Part shown: in pieces, positions 53,088-61,810 of the stretch | How the letters are laid out: each line of letters opens with the position of its first letter | Position numbering within the stretch: the first letter of the stretch is position 1 | Assembly: GCA_902805545.1 (NCBI GenBank) | Contig: CADCTD010000002.1 | Span: 25,124 to 89,123, forward strand | Direction of reading: 5' to 3' | Length of the DNA stretch: 64,000 bases | From: an uncultured Craurococcus sp. | Lineage (GTDB): Bacteria; Pseudomonadota; Alphaproteobacteria; Acetobacterales; Acetobacteraceae | Made by a program: the position numbers and the translations under genes | The notes under the pieces: generated by a model | Told to the model about the DNA's origin: nothing | Databases searched by the model: none | Seen by the model: only the letters and a program-made list of their open reading frames with translations

Positions 53088-54068
53088 ATGCGCGCAGTCT
53101 GGTACGACCGGCAAGGCCCGGCCGACGAGGTCCTGACCTATGGCGAGCTGCCGACGCCGAGCCCCGGCCCGGGCGAGGTGCTGGTCCGCCTCGCGACCTC
53201 CGGCGTCAACCCGTCCGACTGGAAGAGCCGTAGCGGCCGGGCCCGGCCCATGGCCTTCCCCCGCGTCATCCCCCACAGCGACGGCGCCGGCCATGTCGAG
53301 GCGGTGGGGGAGGGGGTGCCGCGCCAGCGCATCGGCCAGCGGGTATGGACCTGGAATGGCCAGTGGAAGCGCGCCTTCGGCACGGCGGCCGAGTACATCG
53401 CCCTGCCCTCCGAGCAGGCGGTGCCGCTGCCCGAGGGCACCGGCTTCGCCGAGGGTGCCTGCCTCGGCATCCCGGCGCTGACCGCGCTTCATGCTTTGCT
53501 GACCGATGGCGGCGTCACCGGCCAGCGGGTGCTTGTCACCGGCGGGGCCGGCTCGGTCGGGCATTACGCCATCCAGTTCGCCCGGCTGCTGGGTGCGGCG
53601 CAGGTCATCGCCACGGTCAGCGGCGAGGCGAAGGCGGCCCATGCCATGGCAGCCGGCGCCGACCAGACGGTCAACTACCGCAGCGAGGACGTGGCCGAGC
53701 GCGTGCTGGCGCTGAGCGGCGGGGCGGGCGTCGACCGGGTGGTCGAGGTCGACGTCACCAGCGGCGCCGCGCTGCTGCCGCGCCTCATGGCGCCGGGCGG
53801 GGTCTGCGCCGTCTACGGCGCGAACGGGGCCGATGCGACGGTCAATTTCGGCGCCGCCATCATGCGCGGCATCGCGCTCCGCTTCTTCATCGTCTACGAG
53901 CTGACGGCGGCCCAGCGGGCGACGGCCGTCGGCGCCCTGACGCCCTGGCTCGAGCGCGGCCTGGTCCGCCATGCGGTCGCCGCCCATGCCCCGCTCGCCG
54001 ATTGCGCCGCAGCGCAGGATGCGGTGGAGAAGGGGGCCTATATCGGCAATCTCGTGCTGGACTGCTGA
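53088..54068 (+). CDS. NADPH:quinone reductase-like MDR oxidoreductase
   Basis: A 326-residue medium-chain dehydrogenase/reductase without catalytic zinc ligands. GVNPSDWKSRSG is the family's substrate motif, VIPHSDGAGHVEAVG lies in the GroES-like domain, and VLVTGGAGSVGHYAIQFARL is the NADPH Rossmann motif. Such enzymes reduce quinones or conjugated carbonyls. ATG 53088 has GAGGAG 7 bases upstream; the ORF-track TTG at 53073 is unlikely. It follows hemF by 64 bases and converges with the antiporter gene. Confidence 0.88.
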   Translation: MRAVWYDRQGPADEVLTYGELPTPSPGPGEVLVRLATSGVNPSDWKSRSGRARPMAFPRVIPHSDGAGHVEAVGEGVPRQRIGQRVWTWNGQWKRAFGTAAEYIALPSEQAVPLPEGTGFAEGACLGIPALTALHALLTDGGVTGQRVLVTGGAGSVGHYAIQFARLLGAAQVIATVSGEAKAAHAMAAGADQTVNYRSEDVAERVLALSGGAGVDRVVEVDVTSGAALLPRLMAPGGVCAVYGANGADATVNFGAAIMRGIALRFFIVYELTAAQRATAVGALTPWLERGLVRHAVAAHAPLADCAAAQDAVEKGAYIGNLVLDC

Positions 54069-54074
54069 TCGGGC

Positions 54075-55604
54075 TCAGCCATCGGCCGCGGCCTTCAGGT
54101 CGCGGATGCGCGGGTCGGCGGTGATGTCGAGCAGGTCGATCTCCTCCTCGATCACGTGGAAGGCGTCGTCGCCGATCGTCCCGTGCGAACGCAGCGCCTG
54201 GAGCACCCGGCGCTGCGCCGCGACCGCCTGGCGCTGCAGGCCGGCGAGATCCTCGCCGCCGCCTTCCACCGGCTGCAGCCGGGCGAGGTATTCCCGCTCC
54301 AGCACCTCCGCCGCCCGGCCTGGCTTCGCCGCGCGCAGCACCTCGAGCGCCGCGCTCGCGGTCGCCTGCCGGGCCAGCGCCACCTCCCGCTCCACCCCGC
54401 CGTCGTCCGGCAGGCCCAGCCGCTCGAGCAGCCAGCGCAGGCTGAGCCCCTGCAGCACCAGGGTGACGACCGCGACCGAGAAGGCGGTCAGCAGAATCAG
54501 GTCGCGGTAGGGGAAGCCCTCCGGCAGGGCCAGCGCCGCGGCCAGGGTGACGATTCCCCGCATGCCGCACCAGGCGATGACCAGCCCGCCCTCCAGGCTC
54601 GGCGTGGCCGCCGTCCGCCGCCCGAGCCGGGCGATGCCGACATAGCCCATCACCCAGGCGAAGCGCATGAGGATGACGACGGCGCAGGCGGCCGCGGCGA
54701 AGGCGGCATCCTGCCACCGCCAGCCGTCCAGCCGCTCGAGGATGCCGCGCAGCTGCAGCCCGATCAGGATGAAGGCCAGGATGTTGAGGGTGAAGACCGC
54801 CACCTCCCAGACCGCATAGCTGGCGATCCGGTACCGCCCCCCGATCCGCCCGGGGATGAGCCGGGCGATGGTCATCGCATAGGCGACCATGGTGATGATG
54901 GCCGAGAGCCCGAGCCGCTCCGCCAGCAGCCAGACCGCGAAGGTGCCGAGGAATTGCACCAGCACGGCGACGGCGATGTCCTGCCGGTGAATCCCCATCC
55001 AGATCCAGACCCAGGCCGCAGCGATGCCGAAGAGCGCCCCGCCGCCGCAGGTCAGCAGCAGCATCGGCACCACTTCCCAGGTGCTGAACGCCTCGCCCAT
55101 GGCTGCCCCGACCGCAACGCGGAACAGCAGCAGCGCCGTCGCGTCGTTCAGCAGGCTCTCCCCCTCGAGGATCACCAGCACCCGCTGCGGCGGCCGGAGC
55201 TGCCGCAGCACCGCCGCGGCGGCGGAGGCATCGGGCGGCGCGACGATGGCGCCGAGGGCGATCGCCGCCGCCCAGGGCAGGCCCGGCTCGATCAGCCGCG
55301 CCACCCATGCGACGGCGAAGGCGGTGCAGAGCACGCAGACCAGCACCAGCCCGCCGACCGCCCGCCAATTCGCCCGGAGGTCGCGCGGCGAGGCGTCGTA
55401 GGCCGCATCGAGGAGGGTCGGCGCGACGAAGAGGGCCAGAGCCAGCTCCGGGTCGAGCGTCACATGCGGCAGGCCCGGCACCAGCGCCCCGGCAGTGCCG
55501 GCCAGCGCCAGCAGGGCCGGGTAGGGCACGCGGAGCCGCTTCGCCAGCACGGCCAGCAGCGCGCCCGCCAGCAGCAGGAGGATGACCGTTTCGAAGATCA
55601 GCAT
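54075..55604 (-). CDS. Na+/H+ antiporter, CPA1 (NhaP-like) family
   Basis: A 509-residue membrane protein: about 12 hydrophobic helices to residue 400, then a cytosolic tail of about 110 residues rich in helices. The ion site is recognised in GAIVAPPDASAAAAVLR and in EGESLLNDATALLLF, the ND motif of CPA1 antiporters, and AWCGMRGIVTLAAALALP lies in a later helix. Typical roles are pH and sodium homeostasis. The upstream gap contains a large spaced inverted repeat. Confidence 0.9.
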   Translation of the reverse strand: MLIFETVILLLLAGALLAVLAKRLRVPYPALLALAGTAGALVPGLPHVTLDPELALALFVAPTLLDAAYDASPRDLRANWRAVGGLVLVCVLCTAFAVAWVARLIEPGLPWAAAIALGAIVAPPDASAAAAVLRQLRPPQRVLVILEGESLLNDATALLLFRVAVGAAMGEAFSTWEVVPMLLLTCGGGALFGIAAAWVWIWMGIHRQDIAVAVLVQFLGTFAVWLLAERLGLSAIITMVAYAMTIARLIPGRIGGRYRIASYAVWEVAVFTLNILAFILIGLQLRGILERLDGWRWQDAAFAAAACAVVILMRFAWVMGYVGIARLGRRTAATPSLEGGLVIAWCGMRGIVTLAAALALPEGFPYRDLILLTAFSVAVVTLVLQGLSLRWLLERLGLPDDGGVEREVALARQATASAALEVLRAAKPGRAAEVLEREYLARLQPVEGGGEDLAGLQRQAVAAQRRVLQALRSHGTIGDDAFHVIEEEIDLLDITADPRIRDLKAAADG

Positions 55605-55656
55605 GCGGCACCTTCCCCGGCGGCGGCTCTCCGGTCACCCTGCCGGAATCGGACCC

Positions 55657-55696
55657 GGAGCGGCTTCCGTTCGCCCTGGCTTACGAAAGCCGCTCC
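55657..55696. repeat. Spaced inverted repeat upstream of the antiporter gene
   Basis: GGAGCGGCTT and AAGCCGCTCC are perfect 10-base arms separated by 20 bases, 53 bases upstream of the antiporter start. It could be an operator with two half-sites two helical turns apart or an RNA hairpin in the antiporter leader. The 275-base gap holds no gene. Confidence 0.45.
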
Positions 55697-55879
55697 TGGC
55701 TGTAACCTGACCGGGCGGATTCCGGCCGAGCAAGGCCGCCCGACCGGATTTCGCGCCCGACCATGATCCGCCATCGCCGGATGCCGGATCGGTGGTCTAG
55801 CTTGCTGTCATGTCGCGTGATCCGCGCCTCGGGCTGTTCCAGCCCTCGGCGATCACGCCCAAGCCGGGAGAGAACCGCC

Positions 55880-56857
55880 ATGATACGCCGCCGCGCCCTG
55901 CTCGCGGGCGCACCGAGCCTGCTCGCCGCGCCCGCCCTTGCCCAATCCACCGGCGACTGGCCGAACCGGTCGATCCGCGCGGTGATCCCCTGGCCGCCAG
56001 GCGGCTCGACCGATGTGCTCGCCCGCCTGGTCTGCGAGCAGCTCGGCCAGAAGCTCGGCCAGAACTACGTGCTGGAGAACCGCCCCGGGGCCGGCGGCAA
56101 TATCGGCATGGATGCGATCGCGAAAGCGGCCCCGGACGGCTACACCCAGGGTCCTGCGACCATCGCCAACCTCTCCATCGCGCAATTCCTCTACGCGCGG
56201 CTGCCTTTCGACCCCGAGAAGGACTTCTCGGTCATCTCCATGCATTGGGAGCTGCCGAACGTGCTGGTGGCGCCGGCGCAGCACTGCCCGGCCAACACCG
56301 CCCGCGAGTTCATCGACTGGGCCCGCAACCGGACGAACGGCGTCTCCTTTGGCAGCCCAGGCGTCGGGACGACGGCGCATCTCTGCGGGAGCATGTTCTG
56401 CGACCGGCAGAAGATCGACGGCCAGCACGTCCCCTTCCGTGGCGCCGCGCAGATCATCCCCGCCATGCTGGCGGGCGACCTGACCTTCGCCATCGACAAC
56501 CTGGCCAGCTACATCCCGGTGATCCAGGAGGGGCGGATGAAGGCCTTCGCCGTCACCAGCCCGGAGCGCTGGCCCTCGCTGCCCAATATCCCGACCATGG
56601 GCCAGGCCGGCATCCCGGATTTCGTCGTCACATCCTGGTGCGCCTGGGTCGGCCCGGCGGGGATGCCGCGGCCGATCGTCGAGCGGGTGAACGCAGCGAT
56701 GAAGGAGGTGGCGGAGGATCCCGCCATGCAGCGGCGCTTCGAGCAGACCGGCGCCCGCTGCGTCTGGAGCACGCCGGAGGATGCGGTGAAGCACGCCGCC
56801 AGCCAGCGGCCGATGCTCAAGGAGATGGTCCGCATCTCCGGCGCCCGGATGGAGTGA
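55880..56857 (+). CDS. Tripartite tricarboxylate transporter-type binding protein (Bug family)
   Basis: A 325-residue periplasmic binding protein. The signal MIRRRALLAGAPSLLAAPALAQ is followed by the Bug-family opening WPNRSIRAVIPWPPGGSTD, ENRPGAGGNIGMDAIAKAAPDG, FGSPGVGTTAHL, PFRGAAQIIPAMLAGDLTFA and TSPERWPSLPNIPTMGQAG. ATG 55880 is placed so that the signal is N-terminal; GGGAG is upstream. Bug proteins are strongly expanded in Burkholderiales and Acetobacteraceae and often lack adjacent TctAB permeases, as here. The ligand, usually a carboxylate, is unknown. Confidence 0.92.
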   Translation: MIRRRALLAGAPSLLAAPALAQSTGDWPNRSIRAVIPWPPGGSTDVLARLVCEQLGQKLGQNYVLENRPGAGGNIGMDAIAKAAPDGYTQGPATIANLSIAQFLYARLPFDPEKDFSVISMHWELPNVLVAPAQHCPANTAREFIDWARNRTNGVSFGSPGVGTTAHLCGSMFCDRQKIDGQHVPFRGAAQIIPAMLAGDLTFAIDNLASYIPVIQEGRMKAFAVTSPERWPSLPNIPTMGQAGIPDFVVTSWCAWVGPAGMPRPIVERVNAAMKEVAEDPAMQRRFEQTGARCVWSTPEDAVKHAASQRPMLKEMVRISGARME

Positions 56858-56875
56858 GGCGGCGCCCCTCCGGGG

Positions 56876-57079
56876 CTACCGGTCCTGCTGGTAGCCCTGG
56901 TTGGTGGTGTTCTGCTTGATATCGCCCTGACGCCCCTGCTGGCCGAGGTTGCGGTCGCGGCTGGACTTCACCGCCTCGGCCTTCTGGGCGCCCATATCGC
57001 CCTCGGGGCTCTGGGCGCCGGGGCCGTGCGGGCTGCGATTGGCCGGCGGAACCGGCGGCGGATGGGCCTTGGATGACAT
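56876..57079 (-). CDS. Small, hydrophilic, probably disordered protein
   Basis: A 67-residue protein without hydrophobic segments. The N-terminal half is rich in Pro, Gly and Ser, and the C-terminus is strikingly Gln/Asn-rich (DRNLGQQGRQGDIKQNTTNQ). ATG 57079 follows GGGGGA by 5 bases; an ATG at 57091 is possible. I have the impression that a similar QNTTNQ tail recurs in small alphaproteobacterial hypotheticals, but cannot confirm it. Composition suggests an intrinsically disordered, possibly stress-related protein. It converges with the Bug protein gene, where GCCCC-TCC-GGGGC (56864-56876) forms a small hairpin. Confidence 0.6.
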   Translation of the reverse strand: MSSKAHPPPVPPANRSPHGPGAQSPEGDMGAQKAEAVKSSRDRNLGQQGRQGDIKQNTTNQGYQQDR

Positions 57080-57176
57080 GGCGTCCCCCATTTGCTGGTG
57101 ATGAGCGGCCACAACGCCGCCCCGCGGCAGGGCGTTCCCCCTGGTCATCCGCCGCGCCGCGCCGCATACCGCAGCC

Positions 57177-57827
57177 ATGCCCGCCCCCGACACCACGCCG
57201 CTCTGGCTGAACAGCCTGTTCGTGGACCATGCCCTGCTGCGCCTCGGCTGGCGCAACTGGGGCGTGGTGGAGGCGGGGCGGCTCTACCGCTCCAACCATC
57301 CGCTGCCCTGGCAGCTCCGCGCCGCGGCGCGCCGCTTCGGCCTCAGGACGGTCATCAACCTGCGCGGCGAGCGCACCGGCTGCGGTTCCGACCGGCTGGG
57401 CCGGGTGGCGGCGGAGGAACTCGGCCTCGCCCATATCGACGCGCCCTTCGAGAGCCGCGGGGCGCCGCACAAGGACCGCATCCTCCGCCTCGCCGAGATC
57501 TTCCGCACCATGCGGGAGCCGGCGCTGATGCACTGCAAGTCGGGCGCCGACCGCACCGGCCTCGCCGCCGGGCTCTGGCTGCTGCTGCAGGGGAGGCCGC
57601 CGGCGGAGGCGCTGGCGCAGCTCTCGCTCCGCCACGGCCATATCCGCCAGAGCCGCACCGGCATCCTCGATGCCTTCTTCCTCGCCTATGCCGCCGCCCA
57701 TGCGCGGGAGGGCAAGCCCTTCCTCGATTGGCTGCAAGAGGACTATTCCGAAGCGGCGTTGCGCGAGGCCTTCCGGTCGAAGGCCTGGGCCGACCGTCTG
57801 GTCGACGGCATCCTACGCCGCGAATAG
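57177..57827 (+). CDS. Tyrosine/dual-specificity phosphatase-like protein
   Basis: A 216-residue protein with the Cys-dependent phosphatase signature LMHCKSGADRTGLAAGLWLL (HCxxGxxRTG) at about residue 120, preceded by TVINLRGERTG and the acidic stretch where the general acid would be. The topology and the RSNHPLPWQLRAAARRFGLR segment match small bacterial DSP-like phosphatases, which may act on phosphotyrosine, phosphoinositides or cyclic compounds. It is divergent from the small disordered protein gene. Confidence 0.82.
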   Translation: MPAPDTTPLWLNSLFVDHALLRLGWRNWGVVEAGRLYRSNHPLPWQLRAAARRFGLRTVINLRGERTGCGSDRLGRVAAEELGLAHIDAPFESRGAPHKDRILRLAEIFRTMREPALMHCKSGADRTGLAAGLWLLLQGRPPAEALAQLSLRHGHIRQSRTGILDAFFLAYAAAHAREGKPFLDWLQEDYSEAALREAFRSKAWADRLVDGILRRE

Positions 57828-58293
57828 CCCGATCCCCGATCAGCCGGACCGTCGCCCGCCGACCGAGGATCGGCCCTGCGCAGCCGGCGATGCATGCCCC
57901 GAGTGCTTCCACCCGGGACGATCGCGGGCCAGGCGAGCAGCCCTTGCAGCGCACCGTCCGCGTCAGGTGGACACCGGGGATGAGCGCCACGCCGGGCTCG
58001 AGTGCCTTCGCCCTCAACGCCATCCGGGCATGCCGCGGATCATCGAAACCGCGCCAATCCCGACCTCGGGCAGCGTCAGCAGCATGCCGGCCGGCACCAC
58101 CGCCGCGCTGGCCAGCCCGTGCCGTGCCAGGCGGAAGCCCCGCGCCAGCCGCGCCCCGAGCGAGGCGCCCATCGCCACCTGCGCCGCATCGATCAGCGGC
58201 ACCGGCGCGCCGATCCGCCGCGCCCGGCGATTTTTTGGGACGCTCCTTAACCCGGGATTCACCTCCGTCACGCTATGTCGCTGGTTGATCGCC
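57828..58293. other. 466-base gap with a possible AbrB-family remnant
   Basis: No intact gene is seen. On the minus strand, 58014-58229, a frame with no proper start reads VPLIDAAQVAMGASLGARLA and then a hydrophobic stretch (SAAVVPAGMLLTL), which recalls the membrane AbrB/ammonia-monooxygenase-like family (AAQVxxGASLGxRF) and may be a degraded fragment of it. The stretch 58228-58293 is AT-richer (GATTTTTTGGGACG) and probably carries the promoter of the flaG-like gene. Confidence 0.3.
58247..58261. promoter_or_regulatory. CtrA-like box upstream of the flaG-like gene
   Basis: TTAA-CCCGGGA-TTCA matches the CtrA consensus TTAA-N7-TTAA with one mismatch and keeps the preferred TTAACC half-site. 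It lies 33 bases before the ATG at 58294, so CtrA bound there would sit over or near the promoter. ctrA itself is in this window. Confidence 0.4.
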
Positions 58294-58557
58294 ATGATAC
58301 CGCCGAGCGCCCTTCCCCCGATCGCCAGCCGAGGCACGGACTCGCCTCATCTCCGCCGGGCCGCGGATGCACCGGTCGCCGCGCCGGGCCCGTCGCCGGC
58401 TGCGCAGCCCAATCCGAGCCTGCGGATCGACCCCTCGCTCGGCATCGTGGTGATGGAGTTCCGCGACCGCTCCGGCGCCGTCGCTGCCACCCTGCCGACG
58501 CAGCGGGAACTGGAGGCCTACCGCTCGGCCCAGCGCCGCGGACAGGAGAAGCCATAG
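58294..58557 (+). CDS. FlaG-like flagellar protein
   Basis: An 87-residue protein with a disordered Ala/Pro N-terminal half and a compact C-terminal half LRIDPSLGIVVMEFRDRSGA, then LPTQRELEAYRSAQ. This is the layout of FlaG-type proteins (two strands IDxxLGxVVxEFRD followed by a helix), which limit flagellar filament length in some bacteria. Placement directly before the flagellar block and behind a CtrA-like box supports the assignment. ATG 58294 is used; the ORF-track frame from 57670 is mostly shadow. It converges with flbT, 28 bases away. Confidence 0.6.
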   Translation: MIPPSALPPIASRGTDSPHLRRAADAPVAAPGPSPAAQPNPSLRIDPSLGIVVMEFRDRSGAVAATLPTQRELEAYRSAQRRGQEKP

Positions 58558-58585
58558 GCCGTCACCGCGGCCAGCGAATGCCGGA

Positions 58586-59101
58586 TCACGGTCCGACCTG
58601 TCGCGCAGCCCCTTGGTCGAGGGCTTCGGCAGCCACGCCCCGGCCCGCGCGCAGCGTCAGCGTCGTCCGCCCCTCGGCCTGGCCCGGCGGCCGCGTGGCG
58701 GCGAGCGGGGCGATGCCGAGCACCTCCTCCTCATGCCGCATCACCCGCCGCGCCAGCTTCAGCGCCTGGTAGCAGTCGTCCAATTCGGCGAGGCCGAGTG
58801 CCTGGCGCAGCATCTCCCGCGCCAGGGCCGAGGTGGTGGCCTGCTGGAAATCGCCGATCAGCCTGCGCGCCGCCTGCAAGCCGCCGGCCCGCTCCTCATC
58901 CGTGCCGATATAGGCCGTCTGCAGGGCAAAGTAGATGCGCCGCGCCGGCGTCGTCGCCGCCTCCGGCGGCATGATCTGCTTGCCGAAGAGGAAGCGCGCC
59001 TTGGCCGCCAGCTCGATCCGCGTGCGGTTGCGGAAGCGGATCGGCGCGCCATTGACGACCATCATGTCGCCCTGCCGCAATTCGAGCACCAGCGTGGACA
59101 T
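58586..59101 (-). CDS. flbT: Flagellin mRNA regulator FlbT
   Basis: A 171-residue protein that in Caulobacter binds the 5' leader of flagellin mRNA and controls its stability and translation in response to hook assembly. Recognisable blocks are LVLELRQGDMMVVNGAPIRFRNRTRIEL, LFGKQIMPPEAATTPARRIYFALQ and ALGLAELDDCYQALKLARRVMRHEEEVLG. The C-terminal 40 residues are a variable extension. It is the last gene of the flgE-flgK-flgL-flbT run; its partner FlaF and the flagellin gene are not in the window. Confidence 0.9.
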   Translation of the reverse strand: MSTLVLELRQGDMMVVNGAPIRFRNRTRIELAAKARFLFGKQIMPPEAATTPARRIYFALQTAYIGTDEERAGGLQAARRLIGDFQQATTSALAREMLRQALGLAELDDCYQALKLARRVMRHEEEVLGIAPLAATRPPGQAEGRTTLTLRAGRGVAAEALDQGAARQVGP

Positions 59102-59157
59102 TCTTGTTCCTTTCGGCTCCGCGTGGCGGAGAGTTGGCGGATCCTCGCATGCGTCGC

Positions 59158-59172
59158 TTAACGCGGACTGAA
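59158..59172. promoter_or_regulatory. CtrA-like box between flgL and flbT
   Basis: TTAA-CGCGGAC-TGAA is one mismatch from TTAA-N7-TTAA and lies 57 bases upstream of the flbT start. It could give flbT its own CtrA-dependent promoter besides read-through from flgL. Confidence 0.35.
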
Positions 59173-59186
59173 ACCCGGCGGCCGGA

Positions 59187-60254
59187 TCACCGCAGATAGC
59201 GCACGAGGCTGAGAGACCCGATCGTGCCGATCGCGTTGTAGCTGGCCTCGAGCGCGGTCTTCGTGGCCTGCATCCGGGTCAGCACCTCGGCCATGTCGAC
59301 CTCCTCGATATCGGCGAGCTGCGCCCTCAGCTGGTCGTGCATCTGCCCATGCCGGGTCCGCAGGCCGGCGAGCTGCTGCTCGGTCTGCCCAAGGGCGCCC
59401 TGCTCGTCCGCGAGCGCGGCGGAGGCGCTCTGCAGGCCGAGGCGGATGGTATCGGCCAGCGCCTTGAAATCAGGGGGAGAGGTGGCCTGCGCCGGGGTGA
59501 GGGCGGCGATGCTGGCAAGGCCCCGCAGCAGGTCCCGTGCCCAGGCGCCGGTGGTCTCCCCGCTGGAGGTCGCGGCCGCGTTGCGGTTGGCGAAGAGGCC
59601 GACCGGCGTCGCCGTGCCGTCGGCCGAGACCACGCTTCGCCGTGGCTCGCCGCCGCCGCGCGACGGGTCGGTGACGAAGCTGGAGAAGGGCGTGACGCCC
59701 GCGCTGTCATCGAGCGCCGCCGCCCTGGTCGCCGCCGCCACCGCCGCCGCCTTGCCGCCGCCGAGCGAGCCGATGGCGGCCGCGATCTGCGCCGCCATGC
59801 CGCCGGTCGGCAGCCCGTCCGGGTCGGGCACCGGCGGGTTGGCGAAGTCGCTGCCGCCGAAGAGATACTCGCCGCCCTGCTGCGCATTCAGCAACTGCCC
59901 GACCTCGACCAGCGCCTGCCGGGCCTGGCTCGCATAGAGCGGCAGCACGTCCGGATTGTTGGCGTCGAGCTTCACCGCGATGGTGGAGCCGAACTGCCGC
60001 GCGATTTCCGCCAGCCGGCCGAGCGCCTGCTGCGTCGCCTCGGTGCGCGAGAGCGCCTGGCCGATGAGCGTGCCATAGGTGTCGCGCCGCGCGATCTCCG
60101 CCCGCAGCGAGAGGGCGCGCGGCAGCTGCGGGCCGAGATCGGCCGGCTGCTCGCTCTTCAGCCCCGTCGCCTGCTGCCGCGTCAGTGTCAGCAGGCGGGC
60201 GCGCAGCACCGCGGTGTCGTTGTCGAGCCGTGCGATGGTGTCGATTCCCGGCAT
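59187..60254 (-). CDS. flgL: Flagellar hook-filament junction protein FlgL
   Basis: A 355-residue flagellin-like hook-associated protein 3. The N-terminal domain (IDTIARLDNDTAVLRARLLT, ALSLRAEIARRDTYGTLIG) and C-terminal helix (DIEEVDMAEVLTRMQATKTALEASYNAIGTIGSLSL) show the paired D0/D1 coiled-coil ends of flagellin-family proteins, with the typical GGEYLFGGSD segment in between. ATG 60254 is chosen from the MPGIDT start. It is 13 bases after flgK. Confidence 0.9.
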   Translation of the reverse strand: MPGIDTIARLDNDTAVLRARLLTLTRQQATGLKSEQPADLGPQLPRALSLRAEIARRDTYGTLIGQALSRTEATQQALGRLAEIARQFGSTIAVKLDANNPDVLPLYASQARQALVEVGQLLNAQQGGEYLFGGSDFANPPVPDPDGLPTGGMAAQIAAAIGSLGGGKAAAVAAATRAAALDDSAGVTPFSSFVTDPSRGGGEPRRSVVSADGTATPVGLFANRNAAATSSGETTGAWARDLLRGLASIAALTPAQATSPPDFKALADTIRLGLQSASAALADEQGALGQTEQQLAGLRTRHGQMHDQLRAQLADIEEVDMAEVLTRMQATKTALEASYNAIGTIGSLSLVRYLR

Positions 60255-60267
60255 CGGTCCCCCTTGC

Positions 60268-61794
60268 TCAGCGCACCGCGCCGAGCAGCGAATCCCACAT
60301 GGCCTGCAAGGTGCTGATGACCTTGGCATTGGCGGCGTAGGCGTTCTGCAGCGTCACCATCCCCGCCATCTCCGCATCGACGTCGACGCCGGAGTCGGCG
60401 GTGAAGCGGTCGTCGAGGGCGGCCTGCAGATTGGCCGCCCGGCTCTTCGCCTCCGCCGCCGCCGCGCTGTCGCCGAGCTGCGCCGCGGTGACGTTGCTGG
60501 CATAGCCGGCGATCCGCGCCGCCGGCATGAAGGGCGAGGCGAGCATCCCGTCCGGCCCGAGCCCGGCACTGGCGATCGGTGGCCAGGGATTGCCCTTCGA
60601 AGCCTCGGCGCCGAGGCTCCAGTTCAGCACGCGGTCGAGCATCGTGGTGAAGCCGGCCGGCCCGCCCGGCGGGTTGGGGATGAATCCATCCGGCCCGCCG
60701 GCGCTCGGCGTCACCGCATGGGTGCCGTCGCGCAGCAGGCCCGGATCGGCCGAGACCGCGCTGCCGAGCCGGATGCGCCCGGCGAAGCCGACCTGCGCGC
60801 TCCCGGCATAGGCCACCGCGGTATCCGGCACCGAGCTTCCGTCGAGATCGGTGAAGAGCGTCAGCCCCTGCTGGTCGAACCGGCTGGCGAGGGTGGCGGC
60901 GAGGAGATCCGTCTCCGCCTGGTAGCGCGGCAGGGTGCGGTCGCGCATGGCCACATATTCGCCGAGCCGGCCGCCGGCGATCTGGCCGGTGACGTCGGTG
61001 CCGTTCAGCGTGATTCCCGGCAGGGTCCCGCCGCCGCCATGAAAGGACCCCGGCGCGACGCTGGCGGGCGCCGTCGCCAGCGCATCCCGGCCCGGGTCGA
61101 GCGGCAGCACCAGCCCGCCTCGGGCAATGAGCAGCAGGTCGCCGTCCGGCCGGCGGACCGCCTGGAGCTCCAGGCTCCGGGCGAGGGCAGCGATCGCCTG
61201 GTCGCGCTGGTCCTCGAGCCCGGCCCGGTCCCCGCCGGTGCCGGACTTGATCTGGATGGTGAGGGTGGCGATCTGCCGCAGCGCCGCGTTGGCCGCCGCG
61301 GCCTCGGTGACGATGCCGTCCTGCGCCTGCTGCCGCGCCGCGCCGATCGCCGCCGCGACGTCGTTCAGCCTCCCGGCGACGGTGCCGGCGGCCGCCAGTG
61401 CCGCGCGCTGCTGCCCGGCATCGGCCGGTGAGCCATGCAGCGTGGTGAAGGCGGTCGACAGCGCCGCCACCGCATCGCCGAGCGTCGCGCCGTCGCCGGT
61501 CGTGCCATGCGCCCTGGCGATGCCGGCCAGCAGCTCCTCGCGCGCCATGGCGGCGGCGGTGGCGCCGCGGCTCTGGTCGAGCCGGCCGAGCAGGGCGAGG
61601 TCGACCGCACGCTGCGTGTCGCCGCTGCGCAGCCCCGCCGGCATGTCGGCGACGACCAGCGATTGCTGCGGCACCGTCTTTCGCACATAGCCCGGCGTCT
61701 CTGCGTTGGCGACGTTCTGCGAGGCCTGCGCCAGGCTGCGCTGGACGGCGGCGAGGCCGCTGCGGGCGATGCCGAGGGCGAGGTCGAGGCTCAT
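60268..61794 (-). CDS. flgK: Flagellar hook-associated protein FlgK
   Basis: A 508-residue hook-filament junction protein. The start MSLDLALGIARSGLAAVQRSL with ASQNVANAETPGYVRK is the flagellar rod/hook N-terminal signature, and the C-terminus (DAEMAGMVTLQNAYAANAKV, then STLQAMWDSLLGAVR) is the matching one. Start ATG 61794 is preferred to the adjacent GTG at 61797. It sits between flgE (16-base gap) and flgL (13-base gap). Confidence 0.93.
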   Translation of the reverse strand: MSLDLALGIARSGLAAVQRSLAQASQNVANAETPGYVRKTVPQQSLVVADMPAGLRSGDTQRAVDLALLGRLDQSRGATAAAMAREELLAGIARAHGTTGDGATLGDAVAALSTAFTTLHGSPADAGQQRAALAAAGTVAGRLNDVAAAIGAARQQAQDGIVTEAAAANAALRQIATLTIQIKSGTGGDRAGLEDQRDQAIAALARSLELQAVRRPDGDLLLIARGGLVLPLDPGRDALATAPASVAPGSFHGGGGTLPGITLNGTDVTGQIAGGRLGEYVAMRDRTLPRYQAETDLLAATLASRFDQQGLTLFTDLDGSSVPDTAVAYAGSAQVGFAGRIRLGSAVSADPGLLRDGTHAVTPSAGGPDGFIPNPPGGPAGFTTMLDRVLNWSLGAEASKGNPWPPIASAGLGPDGMLASPFMPAARIAGYASNVTAAQLGDSAAAAEAKSRAANLQAALDDRFTADSGVDVDAEMAGMVTLQNAYAANAKVISTLQAMWDSLLGAVR

Positions 61795-61810
61795 CACTCA
61801 GCCCCCTGCC

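Noticed and set aside
53887-55638. 583-residue minus-strand ORF
   Set aside because: A frame-shifted shadow of the antiporter gene; the 509-residue frame has the CPA1 motifs.
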